Shown piece by piece: positions 16,789 to 25,200 of a DNA stretch of 37,678 nucleotides. The stretch is taken from positions 1 to 37,678 of the forward strand of contig CAZLNZ010000021.1 in assembly GCA_964561145.1 (NCBI GenBank), written 5' to 3'. A program made the translations under genes and the position numbers. The notes below the pieces were generated by a model that searched no databases, had not been told where the DNA came from, and saw nothing but the letters and a program-made list of their open reading frames with translations. This DNA comes from RUG14300 sp964561145 (GTDB lineage: Bacteria > Bacillota > Clostridia > Christensenellales > CAG-1252). Position 1 is the stretch's first letter, and the number at the start of each line of letters is the position of its first letter.

Positions 16789-17491
16789 TCAGGGTTTCCT
16801 CAAGTCTGTCCATATCGGCTTTATATCTTTTAGAATTAAGCAAAAGCTTCAACCCGCACCAGCTAGATCTGACAAAACGACTTTGATTGGTTTCAATTGC
16901 ATAGCATAATGCATCTATAACCTCATATATTTCCTTTCTTTGTGAATCGGTAACCTTATTATCTCCGTCCAATGCCCCTCTGATAACCGCAGTAGCAGAA
17001 TAAATCTCGGTAATCAACGCGGGATTAACTCCGATATCATCTTCATCAGACTCGTTTTGCTCAACATTTTCATCATACATAAATACCGACCTAAAAGCCT
17101 CTCTGTAAGGGTTCAAAACCTGTTCGACAAATGAAGTAAATCTAGCCTTAGGATTGAGCTCGGGAAAAAGCTTCGCAAGCATTCCTTCAAGCTGTTGTGT
17201 GGAGACATAAAACTCATAAATAAGCTTGCTTACAAAAGCAACAATCGCTTTTTTACTTTTAGGCAACACAAAAACATATTTGCCCTCCTTCTTTTGGAAA
17301 CAAACGGTAAGAAGCCTCTCATAATCAATAGACTTATAGCAATCCGAAACGCACAATCTAATCGCAGGATCATAAGCAATAAGCTTAATAAGAGTTTCAA
17401 AACTCGTATTCACCATAAGAGTATTGGATTCGGCAATTCTCTGTATGGCACTGTCAAAAAGTGCATATTCTTCATCACGAGTAATGGACAT
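16769..17491 (-). CDS. Unknown, helical cytoplasmic protein (240 residues)
   Basis: Not recognised. It is predicted to be nearly all alpha-helical and soluble, with no signal peptide or membrane span. An acidic linker (NVEQNESDEDDIG) near residue 145 separates an N-terminal region with hydrophobic repeats (LPKSKKAIVAFVSKLIYEFY) from a C-terminal helical region (SQRKEIYEVIDALCYAIETN). It has its own promoter at 17509-17537 and an AGGAGG site before the ATG, so it is clearly expressed. It ends convergently inside the last codons of murI with a 20-bp overlap and no terminator between, which could produce antisense interference. Confidence 0.75.
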   Translation of the reverse strand: MSITRDEEYALFDSAIQRIAESNTLMVNTSFETLIKLIAYDPAIRLCVSDCYKSIDYERLLTVCFQKKEGKYVFVLPKSKKAIVAFVSKLIYEFYVSTQQLEGMLAKLFPELNPKARFTSFVEQVLNPYREAFRSVFMYDENVEQNESDEDDIGVNPALITEIYSATAVIRGALDGDNKVTDSQRKEIYEVIDALCYAIETNQSRFVRSSWCGLKLLLNSKRYKADMDRLEETLTTYMLI

Positions 17492-17508
17492 AACTACCTC
17501 CTGAAACT

Positions 17509-17537
17509 ATTATAAAACTTTTCCAAGGGTTTTTCAA
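17509..17537 (-). promoter_or_regulatory. Sigma-A promoter of the 240-residue unknown gene
   Basis: Minus strand: -35 TTGAAA (17532-17537), 17-bp spacer, -10 TATAAT (17509-17514). It leaves a short leader carrying AGGAGG. Confidence 0.75.
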
Positions 17538-17626
17538 GCTGTTTTATATATTTGTTTTATTCTCTTGTGCCTTGCTACCATTCAACCCACAATATGTAGC
17601 AAATTTTAAAAAATGCTAAAAAAGCC

Positions 17627-17655
17627 TTTCATTTTATCTTGCTCTATGTTATAAT
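17627..17655 (+). promoter_or_regulatory. Probable promoter of the DUF4364-like gene
   Basis: Perfect -10 TATAAT at 17650-17655. The -35 position (17627-17632, TTTCAT) with 17-bp spacing is weak. The start would be near 17662, giving a leader of about 33 bases. Confidence 0.45.
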
Positions 17656-17694
17656 TTCAACACAATATTGAAACTAAAGAGGATTATAAACAAT

Positions 17695-18219
17695 ATGACT
17701 AATGAAGATAATATTGACAAGCTAACCATTTTATATTTAATGGATAGAATGGAAGTATCACTTCTCGACGATACTATAACAGACATCTGCTCAACCGATA
17801 ATGACTGGATGCCTTATTTATCGTGTAAAAATGCCCTTCATACATTAGCCGACTCCTCTTTTATTCATATTAGTCGCCCAAACGGAAAAAACGTGTATAC
17901 TATTACCCCCGAAGGGAGGTTATGCGTTGCCTCTTTCTATACTAGAATTCCCATTTCAAGAAGAGAACAGATTGCGGATTTCGTCAAAAAGAAAAAAATG
18001 GAGTACCGCAAACGTCAAGAGCTTAACTGCGACTACTATCTAAATCGTGACGGCACCTATACTGTTCAGTTGGTTATTGCAGATCCTTCCTCCAGCACTA
18101 ATATGTTGGAAATCAAAATATCCGCTGACAGCAAAAACAGTGCAAAATTTGCTTGCAAACACTGGGAAGAAAAAGCGGCAGATATATACGAAACGCTTTA
18201 CGAACACTTGTTCGATTAA
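17695..18219 (+). CDS. DUF4364-like winged-helix protein
   Basis: A 174-residue protein matching, from memory, the clostridial DUF4364 family: an N-terminal winged-helix-like region (NIDKLTILYLMDRMEVSL, then CKNALHTLADSSFIHI, then the wing VYTITPEGRLCVASF) and a C-terminal beta-sheet region (YYLNRDGTYTVQLVIAD, LEIKISADSKNSAKFAC). The winged helix suggests transcription regulation, but partners and targets are unknown. The start at 17695 (MTNEDN) is preferred over an upstream in-frame TTG, because an AGAGG site lies about 12 bases before it and the family begins close to the helix. Transcribed alone between TATAAT at 17650 and the terminator at 18239. Confidence 0.75.
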   Translation: MTNEDNIDKLTILYLMDRMEVSLLDDTITDICSTDNDWMPYLSCKNALHTLADSSFIHISRPNGKNVYTITPEGRLCVASFYTRIPISRREQIADFVKKKKMEYRKRQELNCDYYLNRDGTYTVQLVIADPSSSTNMLEIKISADSKNSAKFACKHWEEKAADIYETLYEHLFD

Positions 18220-18238
18220 GAATAATCCCGTTAAAAAA

Positions 18239-18274
18239 GTAACCCATCGACTTAACCGGTGGGTTACTTTTTTT
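18239..18274 (+). terminator. Terminator of the DUF4364-like gene (works in both directions)
   Basis: GTAACCCATCG (18239-18249) pairs with CGGTGGGTTAC (18257-18267), one wobble, followed by seven T. The AAAAAA just before the stem gives a U-run for the opposite strand, so it may also back up the rpsT terminator. Confidence 0.9.
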
Positions 18275-18305
18275 CTTTTGCAATCAATCTTCATTTCGAA
18301 AATAC

Positions 18306-18329
18306 AAAAAGCTTGCCCTTGGGACAAGC
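18306..18329 (-). terminator. Terminator of rpsT
   Basis: Minus strand: GCTTGTCCC and GGGCAAGC form a stem (one bulge) with a 2-base loop, followed by TTTTT. It lies 46 bp past the rpsT stop. Confidence 0.8.
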
Positions 18330-18374
18330 CTCGGTTTGAATTAATAATACATAACCTATTAAAAAGCTTAAGAC

Positions 18375-18650
18375 TTATGCGTTCTCTGCTCTGAGGGCGT
18401 CCAACTTTCTGGTAACAGTAGCGATTTTACGGCTAGCAGCGTTGATATGCAAAACGCCTGCGTTCTTAGCATGATTGATAATAGCTACGGTCTCAGGATA
18501 AAGCTTTTCACAAGCGTCAAGGTCTTTAGAGTTGATTGCTACATCGAACTTTTTGAGTGCGTTCTTAACTGAAGAACGAACTGCCTTGTTTCTTTCATTT
18601 TCTTTTGCTGTGATAAGAATACGTTTCTTTTGAGATTTGATGTTTGCCAC
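18375..18650 (-). CDS. rpsT: 30S ribosomal protein S20
   Basis: Primary 16S rRNA-binding protein of the small subunit body. The 91-residue sequence begins MANIKSQKKRILIT, then RNKAVRSSVKNALKKF and HINAASRKIATVTRKL, the standard S20 pattern. It starts with GTG at 18650, with AGGAGA about 9 bases upstream. A good extended -10 promoter lies at 18684-18712. Divergent from gpr; rpsT next to gpr is a common arrangement in spore formers, which supports both calls. Confidence 0.97.
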   Translation of the reverse strand: MANIKSQKKRILITAKENERNKAVRSSVKNALKKFDVAINSKDLDACEKLYPETVAIINHAKNAGVLHINAASRKIATVTRKLDALRAENA

Positions 18651-18683
18651 AATAGTATCTCCTTTTTTGGATAATGCTTGATT

Positions 18684-18712
18684 ATTCTAGCACAACTTTA
18701 TTTTATTTGCAA
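18684..18712 (-). promoter_or_regulatory. Sigma-A promoter of rpsT
   Basis: Minus strand: -35 TTGCAA (18707-18712), 17-bp spacer, -10 TAGAAT (18684-18689) with extended TGC. Confidence 0.7.
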
Positions 18713-18799
18713 TTAAATAAACACAGATTTTTTATCCTTGTGAACTTATTTTTTTCATTTCTCGGTATTCTTTTCGCTTTTTTACAAAAACTTATCAGT

Positions 18800-19519
18800 A
18801 TGGACAGTTTTCAATCCCTTTGGAATGAAGAATTCGATGAACTAAAAATAACTCCGAATAAGAAAAAAAGAAGGCTATGCACCATTTCGTCTTTCACTGT
18901 AGAAGAAACCAATCGAAAATCCTTTTCAAGAGGTAACGGAGATTATTATTCAATCGGATTCAAGAGAGACAGCCTCGGGAGTAAAAGTCTCGAAAGGGAG
19001 CTTACTACTCTTTCCGCTGAAATTCTATCAACGCTTATAAGAAAAACCAAAGTTCTTGTTGTAGGTCTGGGTAACCAACGAATAACCGCAGACTCCTTGG
19101 GTTCGGAAGTAATTGATGAGTTATCAAATAATAGAAAGAAGCTCCTGCTCTGCAAACCGTCAGTCTTTGGATTAACGGGAATAGAAAGTTATACTATGGT
19201 AAAAGCTCTGGCACAAGAGCTTTTACCCTCCTCTATAATTTGTCTTGACTCTCTAACTTGCATTTCAGAAAACAACCTTTACTCTTCGATACAAATATCG
19301 AATGCCGGTTTAGTTCCAGGCTCGGGAGTTGGCAACCATAGACCCACTATCAACAAAGAAACCATTGGAGTACCAATAATATCTATGGGCGTTCCCCTGA
19401 TATCCAGAAGTAATCCCTTATCTCCATTTTGTGTTACTCCAAAAGAAATAGACGTTATAACAAAAATGTTTGCGAGTATTATCGGAAAAATACTACTTAA
19501 AGCTACAAATAATGAATAA
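18800..19519 (+). CDS. gpr: Germination protease GPR (peptidase A25), short form
   Basis: GPR degrades small acid-soluble spore proteins early in germination. It is made in the forespore as a zymogen. Family motifs: VLVVGLGNQRITADSLGSEV, FGLTGIESYTMVKAL, ICLDSLTC, and NAGLVPGSGVGNHRPTIN. The aspartates of TADSLG and LDSL correspond to the proposed catalytic pair. From MDSFQSLW it has 239 residues, much shorter than the roughly 320-370 of well-known GPRs; most of the loss is at the N-terminus (the TDLAxE segment is not evident) and C-terminus. No Shine-Dalgarno site precedes this ATG. An in-frame TTG at 18674 would add a hydrophobic stretch but overlaps the rpsT promoter, so it is rejected. 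murC follows after 38 bp. Confidence 0.85.
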   Translation: MDSFQSLWNEEFDELKITPNKKKRRLCTISSFTVEETNRKSFSRGNGDYYSIGFKRDSLGSKSLERELTTLSAEILSTLIRKTKVLVVGLGNQRITADSLGSEVIDELSNNRKKLLLCKPSVFGLTGIESYTMVKALAQELLPSSIICLDSLTCISENNLYSSIQISNAGLVPGSGVGNHRPTINKETIGVPIISMGVPLISRSNPLSPFCVTPKEIDVITKMFASIIGKILLKATNNE

Positions 19520-19557
19520 AGTCTTCCCTTTTTGACATAATTCGCATATACTTTTAT

Positions 19558-20865
19558 ATGCGTGAAATAAAAGGACTTAAACTACATTTTGTCGGCGTTA
19601 ACGGTGCAAGTCTTAACGGTTTAATAAGAATTGCCAAATATCTCGGTGCCGAAGTATCGGGAAGCGATAACACATTTGGCAATAATATGCAAGTTTTGCT
19701 CAAAGAAGGCTTCAATGTTTATCAAGGAACGAATCCCGCTGTTGCCTCAAAGGCGGATATCGTGATTTATTCATCGGCAGTTAACACCGATAATCCGGAA
19801 ATAAAAGTTGCAAAAAATCAAATGGAAAGAGGAAAATTCCTCGGGCTCATTTCGCAATGTTTCAAACGTACAATTGCTGTTGCGGGAACACACGGAAAAT
19901 CTACCGTTACGGCAATGCTTGCTCACGCACTAAATTACTCCAATTACCCCTTTGTTGCCCATATAGGCGGAGTTTTCCTCTCACAAACAACGGGAGTAAT
20001 TATGAAAGGAAGAGAACTATTTATTACAGAAGCCTGCGAATACAAAGAAAGTTTTTTGTCATTATCACCGGATATCGGAATTATTACAAATATCGACTAT
20101 GACCACCCCGATTACTACCATGATTACAAAAGCTATAGGGAAGCCTTTGAAAAATTTACAAAAAAAGTCACAAAAAATCTAATCTTAGGAAATAATGTCA
20201 TTATCTCAAATGCACACGTGCACGCATACACACTTTATAAAGATTTCTCTATTACGTGCAAAAATGCACACGTGCACACTTACAACTATAACGACAAAGA
20301 ATATAATATTTCCCTAAATACCCCCATAATAGGTGATTATAACCTAGAAAACTTGGCAATGGCGACAAAATGCTTAACGCTTTTAGGATTTTCCGACAAA
20401 GAACTTACCACAGTATTTGATGATTTTTACGGTCTAAAAAGAAGGAGGGAATTTCTTGGATACTACAAAAACTGTAAGGTATACTCCGATTATGCACACC
20501 ATCCGACGCAAATAGAAAAACTCATAACCTCTTTTATGGGAGATAAAAAAATAGCGGTTGTTTTTGAACCGCATACCTATTCCAGAACAAAGGAACTTAT
20601 AAATGATTTCGCAAGAAGTCTTAGTCTTGCAGATTACTTAATTCTATTACCCGTCTACTCTGCAAGGGAAAAATACGACGAAGAAGGTTCGTCAATAAAA
20701 CTATACAATAAAATCAATATTGAAAACAAACGATATTGCAAAAGCTATAACGATTTCAAGAATACCTTAAATTCGTTAAACTTAAGTGATGCTTTGCTAT
20801 TATTTGTAGGCGCAGGTAGTATTGATGAATTAGCAAGAAGTACGGCTATTGATGTTACCTCTTAA
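19558..20865 (+). CDS. murC: UDP-N-acetylmuramate--L-alanine ligase
   Basis: Adds L-alanine to UDP-MurNAc with ATP in the cytoplasm. The N-terminal Rossmann motif HFVGVNGASLNGLIRIAKYLG and SGSD are followed by the ATP loop GTHGKST (110-116). Next come EACEYKESFLSLSPDIGIITNIDYDHPDY and the C-terminal YSDYAHHPTQI and EPHTYSRT. Length 435 residues, normal. Mpl, which adds a tripeptide, is excluded by the gut-Clostridia context only weakly, but the sequence reads as MurC. No ribosome site precedes the ATG. A perfect TTGACA at 19532-19537 is followed at 17 bp by TATATG, which includes the start codon itself, so that pair cannot drive this start; TATACT at 19547-19552 would place +1 on the ATG. The first Gly of the usual GIGGIGM is an altered GVNGASL. 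Confidence 0.92.
   Translation: MREIKGLKLHFVGVNGASLNGLIRIAKYLGAEVSGSDNTFGNNMQVLLKEGFNVYQGTNPAVASKADIVIYSSAVNTDNPEIKVAKNQMERGKFLGLISQCFKRTIAVAGTHGKSTVTAMLAHALNYSNYPFVAHIGGVFLSQTTGVIMKGRELFITEACEYKESFLSLSPDIGIITNIDYDHPDYYHDYKSYREAFEKFTKKVTKNLILGNNVIISNAHVHAYTLYKDFSITCKNAHVHTYNYNDKEYNISLNTPIIGDYNLENLAMATKCLTLLGFSDKELTTVFDDFYGLKRRREFLGYYKNCKVYSDYAHHPTQIEKLITSFMGDKKIAVVFEPHTYSRTKELINDFARSLSLADYLILLPVYSAREKYDEEGSSIKLYNKINIENKRYCKSYNDFKNTLNSLNLSDALLLFVGAGSIDELARSTAIDVTS
20208..20277 (+). repeat. 16-bp direct repeat inside murC
   Basis: The same 16 bases, aaatgcacacgtgcac, occur at 20208-20223 and 20262-20277, 54 bp (18 codons) apart and in the same reading frame. Each encodes N-A-H-V-H, as SNAHVHAY and KNAHVHTY. 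The unit contains the palindrome CACGTG. Confidence 0.85.
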
Positions 20866-20945
20866 TGATGAATTGATGGAAAGTAGCTGCTTAAGAAGAT
20901 TATTAATTTAATTGAAGAACTAAACCGATTGTTTACAAACTATTA

Positions 20946-21218
20946 TTAAGCGTCTTGACCGTTAACAAGCTCATCGTAAGCTTGCAATATCTTTTCAGAT
21001 ATGAAAGCTCTTGTTTCGGGATTGATAGGATGAACTATATCCTTATATTCTCCCTCCGGTGTCTTTTTGCTAGGCATAGCGATAAACGGACCGTTGATGC
21101 CTTCGATAACCTTGATATCATGTACTGCAAAAGCTCCGTCTATTGTGATAGTTGCAACGGCTTTAAGTTTGCCGCTATCACTTTTTGCGAGTCTAACTCT
21201 AACGTCAGTAATATCCAT
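20946..21218 (-). CDS. spoVG: Regulatory protein SpoVG
   Basis: Small nucleic-acid-binding regulator, named for a role in spore cortex and division control and now known to bind DNA or RNA in several Bacillota. The 90-residue sequence starts MDITDVRVRL and has KAVATITIDGAFAVHDIKVIEG, GPFIAMPSKKTPEGEYKDI and HPINPETRAFI, all diagnostic. The start at 21218 follows GAAGGAAGG by about 8 bases; an upstream ATG at 21236 overlaps that site. Promoter at 21282-21310 is sigma-A-like, not the sigma-H type known for Bacillus spoVG. Confidence 0.96.
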   Translation of the reverse strand: MDITDVRVRLAKSDSGKLKAVATITIDGAFAVHDIKVIEGINGPFIAMPSKKTPEGEYKDIVHPINPETRAFISEKILQAYDELVNGQDA

Positions 21219-21281
21219 AAAGATACCTTCCTTCAAGTGTATATTTTATTAGAAAAGTTGTCGAATTAACCCTCTATAAAT

Positions 21282-21310
21282 ATAATAACACTTTTATTAT
21301 TGAATGTCAA
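21282..21310 (-). promoter_or_regulatory. Strong sigma-A promoter of spoVG
   Basis: Minus strand: perfect -35 TTGACA (21305-21310), 17-bp spacer, -10 TATTAT (21282-21287) with extended TGT. It leaves a leader of about 55 bases. Confidence 0.8.
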
Positions 21311-21394
21311 TATGCACTTTTTCAAGAAATACTATACAGGTGACCCAGTTATCTATCAGTCCAAATATTTTTTAATTGCGAATAATCATACCTC

Positions 21395-21423
21395 TTGCGT
21401 TACGAAATAAAATCTGTTAATAT
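21395..21423 (+). promoter_or_regulatory. Promoter of the cyclophilin gene, placing +1 on the start codon
   Basis: -35 TTGCGT (21395-21400), 17-bp spacer, -10 TAATAT (21418-21423) with extended TGT. Counting the last -10 base as -7 puts +1 at 21430, the A of the ATG. Confidence 0.6.
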
Positions 21424-21429
21424 ATTATC

Positions 21430-22128
21430 ATGAAAAAAATAACAAGTTATTTATCGATTGTAATCATAATTTTAGTCATTCTTCTTTCTGTTTCCCTATC
21501 AGCTTGTACAGGCGACAGCAAAGATAGTGTAATTGCAAATTGGCAAAAGAAGTACAACACGGGCTCCTTTGGAATTCTTAATAATGACAACCCCTTGTGC
21601 GAGATATTCCTTTCAACCGGTGATAGTATCAGATTAGAGCTATATGAAACCGTTGCCCCGAAATCTGTTGAAAATTTCTGCAAACTTGCAGAAGACGGTT
21701 TTTATGAAGGTATCGTTTTTCACAGAATAATAGAAGGCTTCATGATTCAATGCGGCGGCTTTGAATTCCGACAAAATGCTATAATCCAGAAGGAAAGCCC
21801 ATATGGAACAATAAAAGGAGAGTTCAAAGCAAACGGCGTTGAAAACTCCATAAGGCATCAGGAGGGTGTTATAAGCATGGCAAGAGCCAATGACTATAAC
21901 TCCGGTTCCTCTCAATTCTTTATCTGCTCAAACGATTGCAGTGATAGCTTGGATGGTTTATATGCAGCTTTCGGAAGAGTAATTGATAAAGAAAGCATGG
22001 ATGTCGTAACCAAACTAAGCAAGGTAGCAACAACAAATAGCTATTTATATTACGGAAGTACGCCGGTTTATAGTAACAACGTTCCTACGACCGCAATCAC
22101 GATTAAAGAAATAAAAGTTTACAGATAA
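21430..22128 (+). CDS. Cyclophilin-type peptidyl-prolyl isomerase lipoprotein
   Basis: Extracytoplasmic foldase catalysing cis-trans isomerisation of X-Pro bonds. Residues 1-26 are a lipoprotein signal peptide ending LSAC (C26). The cyclophilin domain follows from about residue 55: APKSVENFCKLAEDGFYEG, VFHRIIEGFMIQCGG with the catalytic Arg, GVISMARANDYNSGSSQFFIC and YAAFGRVIDKESMDVV. Length of 232 residues fits small secreted cyclophilins. No Shine-Dalgarno site is present before the ATG, and the promoter at 21395-21423 predicts a leaderless mRNA. Monocistronic; ends at the long terminator at 22223-22266. In Clostridia such lipoproteins help fold exported proteins, and the giant exported proteins downstream would be natural clients (inference). 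Confidence 0.93.
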   Translation: MKKITSYLSIVIIILVILLSVSLSACTGDSKDSVIANWQKKYNTGSFGILNNDNPLCEIFLSTGDSIRLELYETVAPKSVENFCKLAEDGFYEGIVFHRIIEGFMIQCGGFEFRQNAIIQKESPYGTIKGEFKANGVENSIRHQEGVISMARANDYNSGSSQFFICSNDCSDSLDGLYAAFGRVIDKESMDVVTKLSKVATTNSYLYYGSTPVYSNNVPTTAITIKEIKVYR

Positions 22129-22222
22129 AAAATAATGTTTGTCTATCATAACCGCAGCATATAAAAACAGCGAAGAACAACTCGAAAACAATTAGGATTG
22201 TTCATTAAACCGTTATATTATA

Positions 22223-22266
22223 CATCTAAAAAAGAGCGACATTTTCTTTTCGCTCTTTTTTAGATG
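22223..22266. terminator. Bidirectional terminator between cyclophilin and MBG-type surface gene
   Basis: Perfect 17-bp inverted repeat: CATCTAAAAAAGAGCGA (22223-22239), 10-base loop, TCGCTCTTTTTTAGATG (22250-22266). The A/T runs give a U-tract in both directions, ending the two convergent genes. Confidence 0.95.
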
Positions 22267-22293
22267 TCTTTAATGACCATTTGTTTTCGATTA

Positions 22294-25200
22294 TCAAAAA
22301 TCATCGTCATCAATATGCGGTGTCTTGGGAACTACCCTCCTGCCCGATAGAGTTCCTATTTTTCTTTCGTTAACCACAAAGGAAGTTTCTTCTTTCTTTA
22401 TTGCTTCCTCTTTCTCTTTGATTTTTCGTTTTTCTTCATCTTCTTTCTTGCGTTTAGTCTCGTCCGCTTCTATAAGCATAGTTATTGCTTTCTCCTCATC
22501 ATAGGAAGCTCCGTCTACGCCCAAGGTACTCATGGTATCACTTATCGATTTATCTCCCATATTTCTCATACGACGAAGTTTAAGCCTGTATTGTGCTCTA
22601 AGTTCTTCGCTTTCTTTACGGGCAAGTCTCTCTGCAGGGTTCTCCTCTTTCTTCACGGAGTTATAATCAAAACTTTCAATTATTTCGTCTAGCTCATCAT
22701 CTTCGGTTTTTCTTCCTTCAGTCGGTGCGATTACACCCTCCGACAACCTTATACCGTCTTTTTTCTTTGCCTTAACAAATGTTCCCAATCGCCATAGAAC
22801 AATCAATACGACAGCAACTACCACAACAATGCCACCTACAATTAATCCCACCAAGAGAAATAAATTGCTCCCTTCCGGAACACATACTGCATAATATGAT
22901 GGCATTGTATTCAATGATAATTCCATTTGCCCGTTAACAACAACAAATTCTTGCTCGATAAACTCGATACCGTCATAAGAAACAAGGAGTTTAACCCCTT
23001 CTTTTGCAAGGGATGAACTCTTAAGTCTAAGCTTAAAGGAGGATCCGTCCGTTGTAGGTAATGCATAAGGAACATAATAGAATTCGGTAACATCCGCCTT
23101 ACCCGAAGTCTTTTGTATTGCTTTACTGTAGTTACTTACTGATATATCCGTTCTTACCTTAAAGTCTTCATCTGAAGAGAACTTGCCTATTATGGTTATA
23201 TTGCCCTCTTCATCTGTTTTTTCATTACTTAATAGAGTCAGAATGCCGTTAATATAATTCATCTTATAGTTCGCAATTGAGGAACTCCCTTCGTATTGAG
23301 ATTTTAAGCGAACTTTGATAATATATCGTCCATCGACCAAGTCGGTCACCTCTCTTCCGCTAGACTCGGTATAATAGCACTCAAAAAGCGTTGCATAGTC
23401 TCTGCCCAGATCATTGTATGCGGTATTGCTTACAGTAATTTTAGGTGAAAGCTTGTATCCCACATATTGTTCGACGTTGCCGACACTAACATTTAGACTT
23501 CTCTTTTCCACAGTAAGAATTCCTTCACCGTAGGAAATATCATAATTTCTATGCTCACCCTCCGCTTTGACAGTATAGCTTCCCACCGTAAGTAAGGGGG
23601 ATTTCGTATAAAGCTTTTGTTCACCAAGTACGGCAAATAACGATATTACGCTATTAAGTTCCGCCTCGTCATTTTCTAAAACTAAACCTTCGTAGCTCAA
23701 GCAGTCATCTTGATATACACCGCCACTCTTAACAAATATATCATCACCATATGCTGCCTTTATAGGAGCAATGGCAACTCCAAGCTCTTTCTTATGTATT
23801 ACAAGTTCCCTCTCAGCCTCTAGTATATAATTATCATCGACGACACTAAAACAAACCACATATACTCCTGCATTAATAGGAGTAGCTTCAAGCTTTACTG
23901 TATTCAAATAATAGCTTATATCAATGTCTTGGATATCGAAATCCTTAATCTCTGCAGCTATTGACACTGTATCTCCATAAGTAAACTCCAAGCCTGACAC
24001 AACAAGCTTCTCTATTGGAATTGAGAGTTTATCTATCGAATATCTAACATTAAAACTTGCATAGTAATTACTAGAGTCAATCGTTACCAAACAATAATAA
24101 GACCCGGGCTTCGATGGCTTTTCCTCAAGTAGCACTCCCTCTCCGTTTTCAATTATCTTATAGTAACATAACAATGGTTTCTCACTATAAACAGAAGGCA
24201 GGGAGAAGGTTTTTAAAATATCGTATTCTTCATCACAGCTGTATGCAATATTTGATTTTACGGATATTTCCTTTATGATATTTCTTCTTTGTATTATTAA
24301 CTTTGAAGCCTTTGATTCTGCACCATTAAAATAATCATTACCCTCAAAAAACAGCTTATAGTAATAGCACTCTTCTCTTGCGTTTTTAGGAAGCTCTCTC
24401 ATTTCCTCTTGACAGCTACTATCCTCATAAAAGGCTATGCTTAATAATGCCGAAGAAAAATCAACGCCTAATTTTTCGCCTCCGCCATATACGCTATATC
24501 CGTAATCGTTATTATACATATCATCACGGACCGACTTTACTATATCAAGCTCATTATCATAGATTACCGTAACATAGTTGCTTATGCTAAAACTTATGTC
24601 CGACTTCTTTAAAATAAAAGTAGCAGTTACATTCCCGTTTTCAAAGCAGTCAACATTTCCCTTGAAGGATATATTTACCAAATAGCTATCAACCTTACGA
24701 ATGTATCTCGACTCATAAAAATCTTTGTCATTATTCCCCTTAACCTCAAAAACCAACGGATAATCTATCTCTGTATTTTTTACACTTACACCAAACATTT
24801 CCTGCAAATCATATCCGTTAACACCCGCCTCGCTAAGCTTATAGCTCACCTCAACATAATTATTTTCGACTTCAATATAGCAGTCTGCTTTATTAACGAT
24901 AAAAGTATCTTCTATTTCACCATAATAATTCTTTCCGTTAATAACACCTTTTACCTTATACTCACCGACCGAATCGACTTTTTCAATCTCGGTTCCGTCT
25001 TGTCGGTAAAAACGGTATTCAACCATTGCATTGCCGTACACACTCTCCGGAAGAATCAATAAAGGATCAGACTTCTCCCCATATCTTATACTTAATGTAT
25101 CCTTGTCAAAATAAGCATCTGTTACCTTTTTCTTTTCAATAATCAAGGTAAAGGTTTTGCTCTTAACAACCCCACCTTTGACCTCAATCATAAGCTCATA

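Noticed and set aside
18674..18799. In-frame N-terminal extension of GPR with a hydrophobic stretch
   Set aside because: It would begin with TTG without a ribosome site and overlaps the rpsT promoter; GPR is a soluble protein.
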